A DNA stretch of 64,000 bases from Nocardia albiluteola (lineage in GTDB: Bacteria > Actinomycetota > Actinomycetes > Mycobacteriales > Mycobacteriaceae). The DNA lies in the NCBI RefSeq assembly GCF_018860155.1, contig NZ_JAHKNI010000016.1, positions 1 to 64,000 on the forward strand, written 5' to 3'. The first letter of the stretch is position 1. Each line of letters begins with the position of its first letter. Shown here piece by piece: positions 53,386 to 62,006 of the stretch. A program made the translations under genes and the position numbers. The notes beneath the pieces were generated by a model. The model did no database searches. It had not been told where the DNA came from and saw only the letters and a list, made by a program, of their open reading frames with translations.

Positions 53386-53841
53386 TCAGAGGCCGTAGGT
53401 CTGCTTGACCTGCTTAGCGTTGACGTGTTCGACGAAGAACGACAGCAGAGGGATGGTGCCTGCCAGGAGGGTGCCGATGGTGCGGCCGAGGGGCCAGCGG
53501 ACCTTGATCGCGAGGTCGGCGGTGACGATCAGGTAGACGAAGTAGACCCAGCCGTGGACGACCGCGATCCAGTTCGGGGTGTGGACGCCGAAGCCGTACT
53601 TCGCGATCATCTCCGCGCAGAGCAGCAGCAGCCAGGTGCCGGTGGCCCAGGCGAGGGTGCGGTAGCGCAGGAAGGCGGGACGGACCTTCTTCGCGCTGAT
53701 CGCTGGGCGGGGGGCGGCGGCCGGTGTCGGTGGAACGACGGCCGACGCCGGGGTGGGGGCGGCTGCCGGCTGCACCTGGGCGGCGGGCTCGGCGTCCCGC
53801 ACTTCGGTTGCGGCGGTGTCGGTGTTGTCGCTGGCGCTCAA
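53386..53841 (-). CDS. DUF3817 membrane protein with Ala/Pro-rich N-terminus
   Basis: 151 residues. The N-terminal ~50 residues are a disordered Ala/Pro/Thr region (QPAAAPTPASAVVPPTPAAA), followed by the DUF3817 domain: FLRYRTLAWATGTWLLLLCA, VVHGWVYFVYLIVTADLAIK and LAGTIPLLSFFVEHVNAKQV. The TTG at 53841 overlaps the stop of the upstream lprD-like gene (TTGA), so the two are coupled, as Rv1342c-Rv1343c. Function unknown. Confidence 0.85.
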   Translation of the reverse strand: MSASDNTDTAATEVRDAEPAAQVQPAAAPTPASAVVPPTPAAAPRPAISAKKVRPAFLRYRTLAWATGTWLLLLCAEMIAKYGFGVHTPNWIAVVHGWVYFVYLIVTADLAIKVRWPLGRTIGTLLAGTIPLLSFFVEHVNAKQVKQTYGL

Positions 53842-54266
53842 CCGGCGCTCCTCTCGGTCTCGCGGGCCTCGAGCCCGGCGGCGCGCACCTGTTCGCGCAG
53901 GTCCTGCGCGTTCAGTTCGGCCAGGTAGTGGTTGTATTCGGCGAGCACCGGATCGTCCTCGCGGCGCGTGTGCGCCGCGCGTTCGGGCAGGATGCCCTCG
54001 GGTATCTCGCGCTGCTTGGCCGGCTTCACCGGTGCGGGACGCTCGTCCTCGGGGACGTCGGACTCGCGCTCGAGCCGCACGAACCGCACGTAGGCGAACA
54101 CCACGAACCCGGCGAACAACGGCCACTGCAGCGCGTAGCCGAGGTTCTGCCCGGTCCCGGTCCCGGATTCGAACCGCGTCCACTGCCACCAGCCCAGCGC
54201 GAGGCAGGTCAGCGCGGCGACGATCACCAGGATGATCAGGGCCGGGCGGCGGTGTGGAGCGGACAC
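53838..54266 (-). CDS. LprD-like membrane/lipoprotein-type protein
   Basis: 142 residues. The N-terminal hydrophobic segment ALIILVIVAALTCLALGWWQ contains a cysteine (LTC-L) that may serve as a lipobox, followed by a second hydrophobic stretch (LQWPLFAGFVVFAYVRFVRL). The cytoplasmic C-terminus has EIPEGILPERAAHTR and DDPVLAEYNHYLAELNAQDL. It matches Rv1343c (LprD) in order and sequence pattern. Whether it is lipidated or simply a two-TM protein is open. Confidence 0.8.
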   Translation of the reverse strand: MSAPHRRPALIILVIVAALTCLALGWWQWTRFESGTGTGQNLGYALQWPLFAGFVVFAYVRFVRLERESDVPEDERPAPVKPAKQREIPEGILPERAAHTRREDDPVLAEYNHYLAELNAQDLREQVRAAGLEARETERSAG

Positions 54267-54316
54267 GGCATCTACGGTACTCGTCTACTACACGGTCCGT
54301 AGGAACAGGTCGGGGG

Positions 54317-55192
54317 TCAGAACTTGTAGGTCACGCCCGTGCGCTGCTCGGACTCCTCCCACAGCCGCCGCCACAGGTCGCGGTTCTGCGACAGCTTGCT
54401 GGACGGCGAGGCCTGCACCGGGCCCTGACTGCCGAACAGCCGGGTCGGACCCCAGTACGTGTTCGGGTCGGCGTCGGGCATGGTGGCGGCGAACAGACTC
54501 GAGTGCGCGGCACGCGCGGGGGAGTGGCCGATCAGCGCGACCGCGGGCTTGGCGATCCGGTCGACCAGGGTCTCGGTGCGGGTGAACAGGTCTGTCGGCG
54601 AGACACCCGGGTGCACGGCGTAGGAGCGCTTGGACGATCCGGACTCGGCCAGGCGCCGCTGCAGTTCGCGGGCGAACATCAGATTCGAGAGCTTGGCCTG
54701 TGCGTAGGCGAGATTGCGCTGGTAGCGGCGGTTTTCGTAGTTCAGATCGTCGATCCACAGCTTGGGCGTCTGGCGGTGCGCGATGCTGGCCAGGGTGACG
54801 ACGCGATCGCCGATGCGGTCCAGCAGCAGGCCGGTGAGCGCGAAATGCCCCAGATGATTGACGCCCCATTGGGTTTCGAATCCGTCGCGGGTGCGCGAGA
54901 ACGGAATGTTCATCAGCCCGGCGTTATTGATCAGCACGTCGAATTCGCCGGTGCGCTCGGCGAATTCCCGGACCGAGGACAGATCGGAGAGATCCAGCGC
55001 CGAAACCGAGATGTCGCCGCCGATCTCGTCGGCGACCTGCTGGGCGGTGGTGGTGTTGCGGCAGGCCATGATCACCGTCGCACCCTTGCCCGCCAGCACC
55101 TTGGTAGTTTGCTTGCCGATGCCGCCGTTGGCGCCGGTGATCACGAACGTGCGCCCCGTCTGATCGGGGATTTCGGTGGGCTTCCACGCCAT
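54317..55192 (-). CDS. short-chain dehydrogenase/reductase
   Basis: 291 residues. TFVITGANGGIGKQTTKVLA nucleotide-binding motif (TGxxxGxG), DVLINNAGLMN, the catalytic Ser in VVTLASIAHRQ, and Tyr/Lys in AYAQAKLSNLMFARELQRRL. It has the size and pattern of the retinol-dehydrogenase/WWOX-like class of actinobacterial SDRs. The ATG at 55192 gives MAWKPTEIPDQTGRTFVITG. It is divergent from a drug exporter across an operator-like palindrome. Confidence 0.9.
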   Translation of the reverse strand: MAWKPTEIPDQTGRTFVITGANGGIGKQTTKVLAGKGATVIMACRNTTTAQQVADEIGGDISVSALDLSDLSSVREFAERTGEFDVLINNAGLMNIPFSRTRDGFETQWGVNHLGHFALTGLLLDRIGDRVVTLASIAHRQTPKLWIDDLNYENRRYQRNLAYAQAKLSNLMFARELQRRLAESGSSKRSYAVHPGVSPTDLFTRTETLVDRIAKPAVALIGHSPARAAHSSLFAATMPDADPNTYWGPTRLFGSQGPVQASPSSKLSQNRDLWRRLWEESEQRTGVTYKF

Positions 55193-55250
55193 GGCTTCGG
55201 GACCTTTGCTGGAGTCGTCCGGGCAGCGGTGCACTGCCTCGCGATACTAT

Positions 55251-55266
55251 CTTACTTAACAGTAAG
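55251..55266. promoter_or_regulatory. TetR-type operator palindrome
   Basis: CTTACT-TAAC-AGTAAG: perfect 6-bp arms with a 4-base spacer, in the 200-base divergent region between the SDR gene and the exporter. Sites of this form (sequence resembling TTACTNNNNAGTAA) are typical for TetR repressors. No TetR gene is encoded in this window. Confidence 0.55.
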
Positions 55267-55392
55267 TTCCGGTGGAAGCGCTGAACTCGGAGGATCACGC
55301 GCCGGATGCGGTGGGATAGCTGATCTTGGAGCGCACTGCGCATTTTACGTGTCTTGCCGACGGAATAGTGACGACCGGCACATACTGAGCTA

Positions 55393-57429
55393 ATGGCAGG
55401 TGCCCCGGCGGTCGTCGATTCTCCTGCGCCCGTGACCAGTGCCCGGGCCAACGTCGTCTTCATCACCGTCGCCCTCGGCCTGCTGATGGCTGCGCTCGAT
55501 CAGACCATCGTGGCCACCGCGCTGCCGACAATCGTCGCCGATCTCGGCGGCTCCGGGCATATGGCCTGGGTGGTCACCTCCTATCTGCTGGCCGAGGCGG
55601 TAGCCACGGCGCTGGCGGGCAAGTTCGGCGACCTGTTCGGACGCAAACTCGTCTTCCAGCTCAGCGCCCTGATCTTCATCGTCGGGTCGATGATCGCCGG
55701 CCTGTCGAACGGCATGCTGCTGCTGATCGTCGCGCGCGCGATCCAGGGGGTGGGCGCGGGCGGGCTGATGGTGACCGCCATGGCGCTGATCGCCGATGTC
55801 ATCCCGCTGCGCGCCCGCGGCAAGTACCAGGGCGCGCTCGGCGCGGTCTTCGGCATCACCACCGTCGTCGGGCCGACGCTCGGCGGGTTGTTCACCGATC
55901 ACCTGAGCTGGCGGTGGTGCTTCTACGTCAACGTCCCGCTCGCGATCGTCATGATCGCCGTCGCGGCGCGGGCGATTCCGCACGTGCGCACCGTGATTCG
56001 GCCCATCATCGACTATGCGGGCATCGCCTTGGTCGCGCTCGGGGTGAGCTGTCTGATCCTCGGGCTGGAATGGGGTGGGCAGCAGTATCCGTGGGGATCC
56101 ACGACGATCCTCGGGCTGTTCGTCGCCGCGGCGATCCTGTTGGCGGCCTTCGTCTTGGTCGAACTGCGGGCCGCCGAGCCGATGCTGCCGATGCACCTGT
56201 TCCGCAGCAACGTCTTCACCGTCTGCTCGATCCTGTCGTTCATCGTCGGCTTCGGGATGCTGGGCGCGATGACCTACCTGCCCGCGTACCTGCAGTACGT
56301 CGACGGCGTCTCGGCCACCATGTCGGGCGTGCGGACACTGCCGATGGTCGTGGGCCTGTTCACCACCTCGATCCTGTCCGGTCAGGTGGTCGGAAAGACC
56401 GGGCGCTACAAGTACTTTCCGATCGTCGGCACCGCGGTGATGGCGGTCGGGCTGGGGCTGATGTCGACGATGGGCCGGGGCACCGGGGTCCTGCGCGAAT
56501 CGCTGTACATGCTGATTCTGGGCCTGGGTATCGGGCTGTCGATGCAGGTCCTCACCATCGTCGTGCAGAACACGGTGCCGTATGCGGACCTGGGTACCGC
56601 CACCTCCGGGGTGACCTTCTTCCGTACGCTGGGAAGCACATTCGGCACCGCGATCTTCGGCACCCTGTACAACAACCAGATCGGGCCCAACCTGCGCCAC
56701 GCGCTCGAGCAGGTGCCCGGGGTGCCCCCGATGGCCGCGCAGAACCCACAGCTGCTGCGCAAACTTCCCGAGGCCCAGGCAAATCCGATCATCGACGCCT
56801 ACGCCGCCTCGATCGATCACGTGTTCCGGTGGGTGGTGCCGGTGGCCATCGTCGGCTTCGTGGTCGCGTGGTTCCTCCAGGAGGTGCCGCTGCGCGACAG
56901 CATGCGCGGCGAGGCCACGGACATGGGCGGCGGATTCTCGATGCCGGAATCGCCCGATCGCGTTGTGCTGCTGGAACAATCGCTGGCCGGCCTGATGCGC
57001 CGGATGCGCACGGACGAGGCCCCCGGTCCGCTGATCCTGGCGTCCTCGGGCACCTCGCTGACGCGCGACCAGGCGTGGGCGATCGGGCAGGTCCAGATGC
57101 TGCGCCGGGCGCGCGGTGAGGCCACGCTCGTGGCCATCGCCCGGGCGCACTGGGTGCCGCCGGAGGTGCTGGAACCGGTGTACGAGAAGGCACTTGCGCT
57201 GGGCACCATCGAATTCGACGGTCCGCGAATACATCTCACCGAGCGCGGCCACGAGGAGTCCGACCGCATAAAAGCCGCCTGGCGCACCTGGCTGTGCAGC
57301 CGGATCGACGACTGGGATTGCGCGAATCCCGGCGATCGGGCGCTGCTGGACCAGGCGCTGGACAATATCGCCACCAAACTCCTGGACGAATCCGACCGGC
57401 CGGAGATGTTGACCGCGGCCCGGGTCTGA
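55393..57429 (+). CDS. MFS drug exporter (DHA2) with C-terminal cytoplasmic domain
   Basis: 678 residues. Residues ~1-510 form a 14-TM exporter: LMAALDQTIVATALPTIVAD, GKFGDLFGRKLVFQLSALIF, RAIQGVGAGGLMVTAMALIA, and GITTVVGPTLGGLFTDHLSW (motif C). Residues ~520-678 are soluble and include SPDRVVLLEQSLAGLMRRM, ATLVAIARAHWVPPEVLEPV and GTIEFDGPRIHLTERGHEES, which read like a winged-helix or MarR-like fold. This extension is seen in some mycobacterial and nocardial exporters. The ATG at 55393 follows a weak ribosome site. Control by the palindrome upstream is likely. Confidence 0.88.
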   Translation: MAGAPAVVDSPAPVTSARANVVFITVALGLLMAALDQTIVATALPTIVADLGGSGHMAWVVTSYLLAEAVATALAGKFGDLFGRKLVFQLSALIFIVGSMIAGLSNGMLLLIVARAIQGVGAGGLMVTAMALIADVIPLRARGKYQGALGAVFGITTVVGPTLGGLFTDHLSWRWCFYVNVPLAIVMIAVAARAIPHVRTVIRPIIDYAGIALVALGVSCLILGLEWGGQQYPWGSTTILGLFVAAAILLAAFVLVELRAAEPMLPMHLFRSNVFTVCSILSFIVGFGMLGAMTYLPAYLQYVDGVSATMSGVRTLPMVVGLFTTSILSGQVVGKTGRYKYFPIVGTAVMAVGLGLMSTMGRGTGVLRESLYMLILGLGIGLSMQVLTIVVQNTVPYADLGTATSGVTFFRTLGSTFGTAIFGTLYNNQIGPNLRHALEQVPGVPPMAAQNPQLLRKLPEAQANPIIDAYAASIDHVFRWVVPVAIVGFVVAWFLQEVPLRDSMRGEATDMGGGFSMPESPDRVVLLEQSLAGLMRRMRTDEAPGPLILASSGTSLTRDQAWAIGQVQMLRRARGEATLVAIARAHWVPPEVLEPVYEKALALGTIEFDGPRIHLTERGHEESDRIKAAWRTWLCSRIDDWDCANPGDRALLDQALDNIATKLLDESDRPEMLTAARV

Positions 57430-57430
57430 A

Positions 57431-57470
57431 CCCGCGAACGCGGGCGGCGGAAAGGTATTCCGACGCCCGC
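57431..57470. terminator. bidirectional hairpins between convergent genes
   Basis: Two stems: CCCGCG-AA-CGCGGG (57431-57444) and GCGGGCG / CGCCCGC (57440-57470). They overlap, so they are alternatives. They lie between the ends of the exporter (57429) and the FAD monooxygenase (57499). Confidence 0.55.
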
Positions 57471-57498
57471 ATGCCTCACGCGGTTGTGTCCAATTGGA

Positions 57499-58704
57499 TC
57501 ACGCCATGGCGAGCTCGGCCGTCTCGTTCACCGGGGCATCCCAGTCGATGACGTAGCTCTGCTCGCGGCGCATCGTCTTCTCGAACCCCATCTTGGTGGC
57601 CATCGGCATCAGCATCGGCAGCGCCCGGCGCATCACCGGGCCCAGGGTCTTGCTGTGGTTGATCTTCGCGCCACGCGCGGCGATCCGCTCCACCCGGGGC
57701 CGGCGGATCCGCTCGTAGGCGGCGAAAGCCGTTGCCGGATCGTCGAAGTCGCGCAGGCAGCGGGCCAGCTGAATCGCCGATTCGATGGCTTGCGAGGCCC
57801 CCTGGCCGGTGCTGTTGGACGGGGCGTGCACCGCGTCGCCGACGAGTACCATCCGATCGCGGTACCAGGTCGGGACCGGCGGCATGATGTGCATTCCGCC
57901 GATGACGACCAGATCCTCCGGGCGGGTATTGCGGGCGAATTCGCCGCCCGGGGTGTCCTGGCCGTAGGTCTCCCGCAGGATGCGCAGCCAGTCCTCGCTG
58001 GGCACCGCGCGGGCCTCGGACATGCTCATGTACTCCTTGTTCGGCAGGTTCGCACCCCACCCCACCCGGCCGTCGGGCAGCGCGTAGTACAGGTAGTAGG
58101 CATTCTTGCCGAATGCGAAAATCATTGTCTCCGAGGGGACATCGATCGTGCAGTCGGTGTTGGCGCCGAAGCCGAGCAGTCCGGTGTAGTTCGCCTCGGG
58201 GGCATTCGGATCGACCAGCGTGCGAACCTGCGACTTGATGCCGTCCGCACCGATCAGAATGTCCGCGGTGGCGCTACTGCCGTCGGCGAACCGCGCCGTG
58301 ACGCCGTCGGCGTGCTCCTCGACGCCGACCAGGCGCTTGCCGTACTCGAAGGGGACACCCGCGGCGACGGCGTGATCGTGCAGCACCCGGTGCAGATCGC
58401 CGCGTTCGACCACCTGCAGCGGTTCGATGCCCGTCAGGCCGGGCATCTCGACCGTCTTGTGCCCGAACGACATTGCCGTGTGGCGCATCGGCAGGGCCAC
58501 CTTGCGCACCGGATCACCCGCGCCGATGACATCGAGCGCGGCCAGGCCGTTGGCGGCGAATCCGAGGGTGCTGCCGATGTTGTACGCCGGACCCGGATAG
58601 GCCTCGTAGACGCGGCCCTCGATACCCGCCATCTGCATCGCGGTGCCGGCGACCGGACCGGCGACGCCGCCGCCGATGATGAGTGCGGAGCGAATTGCGG
58701 ACAT
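57499..58704 (-). CDS. FAD-dependent monooxygenase
   Basis: 401 residues, PHBH fold. SALIIGGGVAGPVAGTAMQM with the acidic strand end RVYEAYPG, ADILIGADGIKSQVRTLVDP, and MVLVGDAVHAPSNSTGQGAS. This predicts NAD(P)H-dependent hydroxylation of an aromatic or polyketide substrate. GGGAGAA precedes the ATG at 58704. It lies downstream of the PadR gene on the same strand (191-base gap), so the PadR protein may control it. Confidence 0.9.
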   Translation of the reverse strand: MSAIRSALIIGGGVAGPVAGTAMQMAGIEGRVYEAYPGPAYNIGSTLGFAANGLAALDVIGAGDPVRKVALPMRHTAMSFGHKTVEMPGLTGIEPLQVVERGDLHRVLHDHAVAAGVPFEYGKRLVGVEEHADGVTARFADGSSATADILIGADGIKSQVRTLVDPNAPEANYTGLLGFGANTDCTIDVPSETMIFAFGKNAYYLYYALPDGRVGWGANLPNKEYMSMSEARAVPSEDWLRILRETYGQDTPGGEFARNTRPEDLVVIGGMHIMPPVPTWYRDRMVLVGDAVHAPSNSTGQGASQAIESAIQLARCLRDFDDPATAFAAYERIRRPRVERIAARGAKINHSKTLGPVMRRALPMLMPMATKMGFEKTMRREQSYVIDWDAPVNETAELAMA

Positions 58705-58895
58705 GAGAATTTCTCCCTTGTGGATGGGTGTGGATGCCCGATCCGATCCACGCACAGGGAGCCCGGTTATCCTGTAGTTGCCAAACTTGGGCCGGGTTCA
58801 CCTGCACGGATGCGGTTCGAGACGGTGATTCGATCGGGCCCGGTGGGGTGTTGCCGCACCTTGCCGGGCTCGGTTTCATTGCGTGCCTGAGGAAT

Positions 58896-59549
58896 TCAGG
58901 CCGGACGGGTGAAGTCCCCCCTTTCGACCTGCTCGACGATCTCGGACATCGCCATGTTCGTGGCATGAAAGTTTCGCCACATCTCGATGTGGGGGAAGGT
59001 GCCCTCGGCCAGCTCGGTGCGCAGGCCGCGCACCCAGGCGATCTCGGCGTCCAGGATCGCGATGTTGAATTCGGCCTCGATCAGGAACAGTCGCGGCACT
59101 TCGGGCGGGCATTTCGCGAGCTCCGCGCGGGCGGCGGCGACATCGCGCTCCAGCCGCTCGAGCCGGGTGCCGAGCAGGGCGATGACCTCGTCGGGCGGCA
59201 GCATCGCCACGACGGACAGGCCCGCGGAGAACCGGTGATGCTCGAGCTCGGGGGTGGAGACGATCTCGCGGATCCAGTCGACGGCCTCGGCTCGGCCGGC
59301 CTCGGTGATGGCGTAGATGGTGCGCTCGGGGCGTGCGCCGTCGCGTTCGCTGCCGACGATCTCGAGCAGGCCGTGCTTCTCGAGATTCTGCACCACCGTG
59401 TACAGCGACCCCATCTTGATGTCCATGTCGCGGTCCTTACCGCGCTCGACCAGCAGGGCTGCGATCTCGTACCGGTGCATCGGCCGCTCGGTGAGCGTCG
59501 TCAGCACGGCCAGGGCCAGCAGGTTGCCGACCTTCCGCTTCTTCGCCAT
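58896..59549 (-). CDS. PadR-family transcriptional regulator
   Basis: 217 residues. The N-terminal winged helix KVGNLLALAVLTTLTERPMH, RYEIAALLVERG, MGSLYTVVQNLEKHGLLEIV and RPERTIYAITEAGRAEAVDW is typical of PadR. The C-terminal half is a long coiled-coil dimerisation domain (subfamily with Vir_act_alpha_C-like helices). AGGAGGT lies 4 bases before the ATG at 59549. It probably represses its own gene through the AT-rich repeats just upstream. Confidence 0.92.
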   Translation of the reverse strand: MAKKRKVGNLLALAVLTTLTERPMHRYEIAALLVERGKDRDMDIKMGSLYTVVQNLEKHGLLEIVGSERDGARPERTIYAITEAGRAEAVDWIREIVSTPELEHHRFSAGLSVVAMLPPDEVIALLGTRLERLERDVAAARAELAKCPPEVPRLFLIEAEFNIAILDAEIAWVRGLRTELAEGTFPHIEMWRNFHATNMAMSEIVEQVERGDFTRPA

Positions 59550-59561
59550 GTCACCTCCTAA

Positions 59562-59607
59562 TATTCGTCTACAAATATACGGCTACGAGTATTCGTGTGC
59601 AAGTATT
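59562..59607. promoter_or_regulatory. candidate PadR operator repeats
   Basis: TATTCGTCTACAAATATA (59562-59579; inverted repeat TATTCGT-CT-ACAAATA with one mismatch) and TATTCGTGTGCAAGTATT (59590-59607) are two similar AT-rich copies 28 bases apart. They lie right upstream of padR and before the divergent LysR gene. Confidence 0.5.
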
Positions 59608-59710
59608 GGATGCGGAGAAACGACGGCAGCTCAATAGACTCGGAGGCGATGGTTGGTCGCGGCGCCGGACGGGCCGCGACCGCGCCGGATTCGAGCGTGA
59701 GGTGGGGCCG

Positions 59711-60628
59711 GTGGAACGCAATGCCGAGGGCGGACTGGACCTGATCCAGCTGCGTACCTTCCTGGCGGTCTATCGGGCGGGGTCGGTGACCGCGGCCGCG
59801 CGGCTGATCGGGCTGTCCCAGCCCACGGTGACCACCCAGCTGCAGACACTCGAAAAGCGTTTCGGGCGGCAGCTTTTCGAGCGGCTGCCGCGTGGGGTGA
59901 CCCCCACCGCCGCGGCCGACGAGCTGGCCGCGCGACTGGCGGGACCGCTGGACGCGCTCGAGGCGATCGCCGGCGGAGGTGTGCAGGCGCCCGCGGCGCA
60001 ACCGCCGGTGCAGCTGGCGGGTCCGGCCGAAATGCTGGCCCTGCTGGTGCTGCCCGCGCTGGCCGCGGCGGTGGCCCAGGGCGTGCGGCTGACGGTGACC
60101 AGCGGTCTGGCCGAGGATCTGCTGGCCGGGCTGCGCACCGGGCAGTACGACCTGGCCGTGTGTACGGTGCGGCCGCGCGGGCGCACCGTGCACGCCGAGG
60201 CCCTGATGGACGAGGAATTCGTGCTGGTCGCCGCCCCCGACGTGGCCAAAGGCATCGATACCGAGCGCCTGCGGCGCGGCGCCCCCGCGGCCCTCGAGGC
60301 GGCGCCGCTGCTGACCTATGCCGCCGATCTGCCGATCCTGCGACGCTACTGGCGGCACGTGTTCGACACCCGCCTCGACGCCGAACCAGCCGTGATCGCG
60401 CCCGATCTGCGCGCGCTGGCCGCGCTCGTCGCGGCGGGTGCGGGAGTCACCGTACTGCCGCGTTATCTCATTGCTGCGCAGTTGGATTCGGGCGATGTGG
60501 TGCCGCTGCTGGAACCGGCCGACCCGCCGATCAACACCGTCTTCCTGGCCCGGCGCATCGGTGCGCCCGCCCGTCCACACGTGGACATGGTGCACGACGC
60601 CCTGCTCGCGGTCGGACGCAGCTGGTGA
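59711..60628 (+). CDS. LysR-family transcriptional regulator
   Basis: 305 residues. The HTH LIQLRTFLAVYRAGSVTAAA, RLIGLSQPTVTTQLQTLEKR and FGRQLFERLPRGVTPTAAAD is followed by a periplasmic-binding-like effector domain (LVLPALAAAVAQGVRLTVTS, GLRTGQYDLAVCT, GAGVTVLPRYLIAAQLDSG). The GTG at 59711 with GAGGTGG upstream is chosen; the frame is open to 59597. It is divergent from padR. The target is not evident. Confidence 0.9.
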   Translation: MERNAEGGLDLIQLRTFLAVYRAGSVTAAARLIGLSQPTVTTQLQTLEKRFGRQLFERLPRGVTPTAAADELAARLAGPLDALEAIAGGGVQAPAAQPPVQLAGPAEMLALLVLPALAAAVAQGVRLTVTSGLAEDLLAGLRTGQYDLAVCTVRPRGRTVHAEALMDEEFVLVAAPDVAKGIDTERLRRGAPAALEAAPLLTYAADLPILRRYWRHVFDTRLDAEPAVIAPDLRALAALVAAGAGVTVLPRYLIAAQLDSGDVVPLLEPADPPINTVFLARRIGAPARPHVDMVHDALLAVGRSW

Positions 60629-60648
60629 GGGCCCCAGCGGGCCTCGAT

Positions 60649-61443
60649 TCAGCCGGCCCGCTCCGCTCGGTCGCGCAGGATCCGCGCGGATACCTCGTCG
60701 GCCGGTAGGAAGGCCTCGAGGTGGAGTTCGGCGAGGGTGATGTCGGTGGCCGTGGCGAAGGAGGTCAGGGTGGTGATCAGGCGCAATTCGCCTGCCTCGC
60801 TGTGCAATCGGAGCGGCACCGCGAATCCGAGATAGCCGGGGCCCGGATCGGATTGCGGCAGATAGGATTCCAGCTCGGCGATGAACTCCTCGAGTTCGGG
60901 GTCGGGGCTGATCCGGACCCGGTTGCGCAGGGCTTCGGTGACGTGGCGGCCCCATTCGGCGAGATTGGCTATGCGCGGGGCGAGGCCGTCGGGATGTAGC
61001 GCCAGGCGGCGCACATTGATCGGCGCGCGAAGCAGTTCGGGTGCACAGCCCTCGGTGAACAGGTTGAAGGCCGCATTGGCGTCGATCATGATGCTGTGCC
61101 GGTCCACCACGAGGGCCGGATAGGGCATGTGGCCCTCCAGGATCGCGCGCAGCGCGGTGCGGACCGGCGCCAATTGTGGTGTGTCCATGCCGGATTCGCC
61201 GAATATCGGCGCGTAGCCCGCCGACAGCAGCAGCGCGTTGCGCTCGCGCAGCGACAGCCCCAGCGATTCGGCCAGCCGCACCACCATCGCCCGGCCCGGC
61301 TGGGAACGGCCCTGTTCGAGGTAGCTCAGATAGCGCTGGCTGGTGTCGGCGCGCAAGGCGAGATCGAGCTGACTCAACCGCCGCATGCCGCGCCAGCGGC
61401 GCAATTCGCGGGCGAAGGCGGGCTCGGCCAGGGTTGTCGTCAT
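60649..61443 (-). CDS. XRE-family regulator with MmyB-like ligand-binding domain
   Basis: 264 residues. The N-terminal HTH FARELRRWRGMRRLSQLDLA, LRADTSQRYLSYLEQGRSQP is followed by LAESLGLSLRERNALLLSAG and an MmyB-like PAS-related domain (YPALVVDRHSIMIDANAAFN, LFTEGCAPELLRAPINVRRL). Such proteins may bind a fatty-acid-like ligand. It is divergent from the SnoaL-like gene (86 bases), the probable target. The ATG at 61443 is preferred over the far-upstream start. Confidence 0.9.
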   Translation of the reverse strand: MTTTLAEPAFARELRRWRGMRRLSQLDLALRADTSQRYLSYLEQGRSQPGRAMVVRLAESLGLSLRERNALLLSAGYAPIFGESGMDTPQLAPVRTALRAILEGHMPYPALVVDRHSIMIDANAAFNLFTEGCAPELLRAPINVRRLALHPDGLAPRIANLAEWGRHVTEALRNRVRISPDPELEEFIAELESYLPQSDPGPGYLGFAVPLRLHSEAGELRLITTLTSFATATDITLAELHLEAFLPADEVSARILRDRAERAG

Positions 61444-61528
61444 GGTTCCATCGTCAACGCCGCGGGCGAGCCGCGCCATTCCCCGCAGGGAATCGCGCGG
61501 CGGCACCGGCCTCGGCACACTCGACGCC

Positions 61529-61966
61529 ATGAACGACGAACTCACCGACAACACCGTGAAAGAACTGGCCGACCGCTATGTGGCCATGTGGAACGAGCCC
61601 GATCCCGACCGACGGCGTGCGCTGGTCCGCGAGGTCTGGTCGGTCGACGCGCACCAGGTCGTGGTCAATCCGCCCGAGCCGATCCGCGATGCCGCCCGCA
61701 ACCACGGGATCGTCCCCCCGGCCCTCGAGGTCCACGGCTACGACGCGATGGACGAGCGGGTGACCCGCGCCTTCGAGATGTTCGTCGAGCCGGGCGAATA
61801 CGTCTTCGAATTGGACGGTGCCGCCGCAGCGCAGGCCGGGGGAGCCGTGACACTCACCTGGGTCATGCGCACCCGGGCCGACGGTGCGGTGGCGGGCTCC
61901 GGCTTCGACGTGTTCACCCTCGACGCCGACCACCGCATTCGCACGGACCACCAGTTCGTGGCGTAA
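61529..61966 (+). CDS. SnoaL-like/NTF2-fold protein
   Basis: 145 residues. VKELADRYVAMWNEPDPDRR, ALVREVWSVDAHQVVVNPPE, VTRAFEMFVEPGEYVFELDG and GFDVFTLDADHRIRTDHQFV give the NTF2-like cone fold, used by polyketide cyclases, isomerases and small-molecule binders. The substrate is unknown. It is controlled most likely by the divergent XRE regulator. Confidence 0.82.
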   Translation: MNDELTDNTVKELADRYVAMWNEPDPDRRRALVREVWSVDAHQVVVNPPEPIRDAARNHGIVPPALEVHGYDAMDERVTRAFEMFVEPGEYVFELDGAAAAQAGGAVTLTWVMRTRADGAVAGSGFDVFTLDADHRIRTDHQFVA

Positions 61967-62006
61967 CCCGCCCGGGCAGAACGGGTGCCGCGAGTACCGT
62001 CGAGGC

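Noticed and set aside
55390..57252. 620-codon minus-strand ORF opposite the exporter
   Set aside because: His/Gln/Arg-rich shadow of a membrane protein gene.
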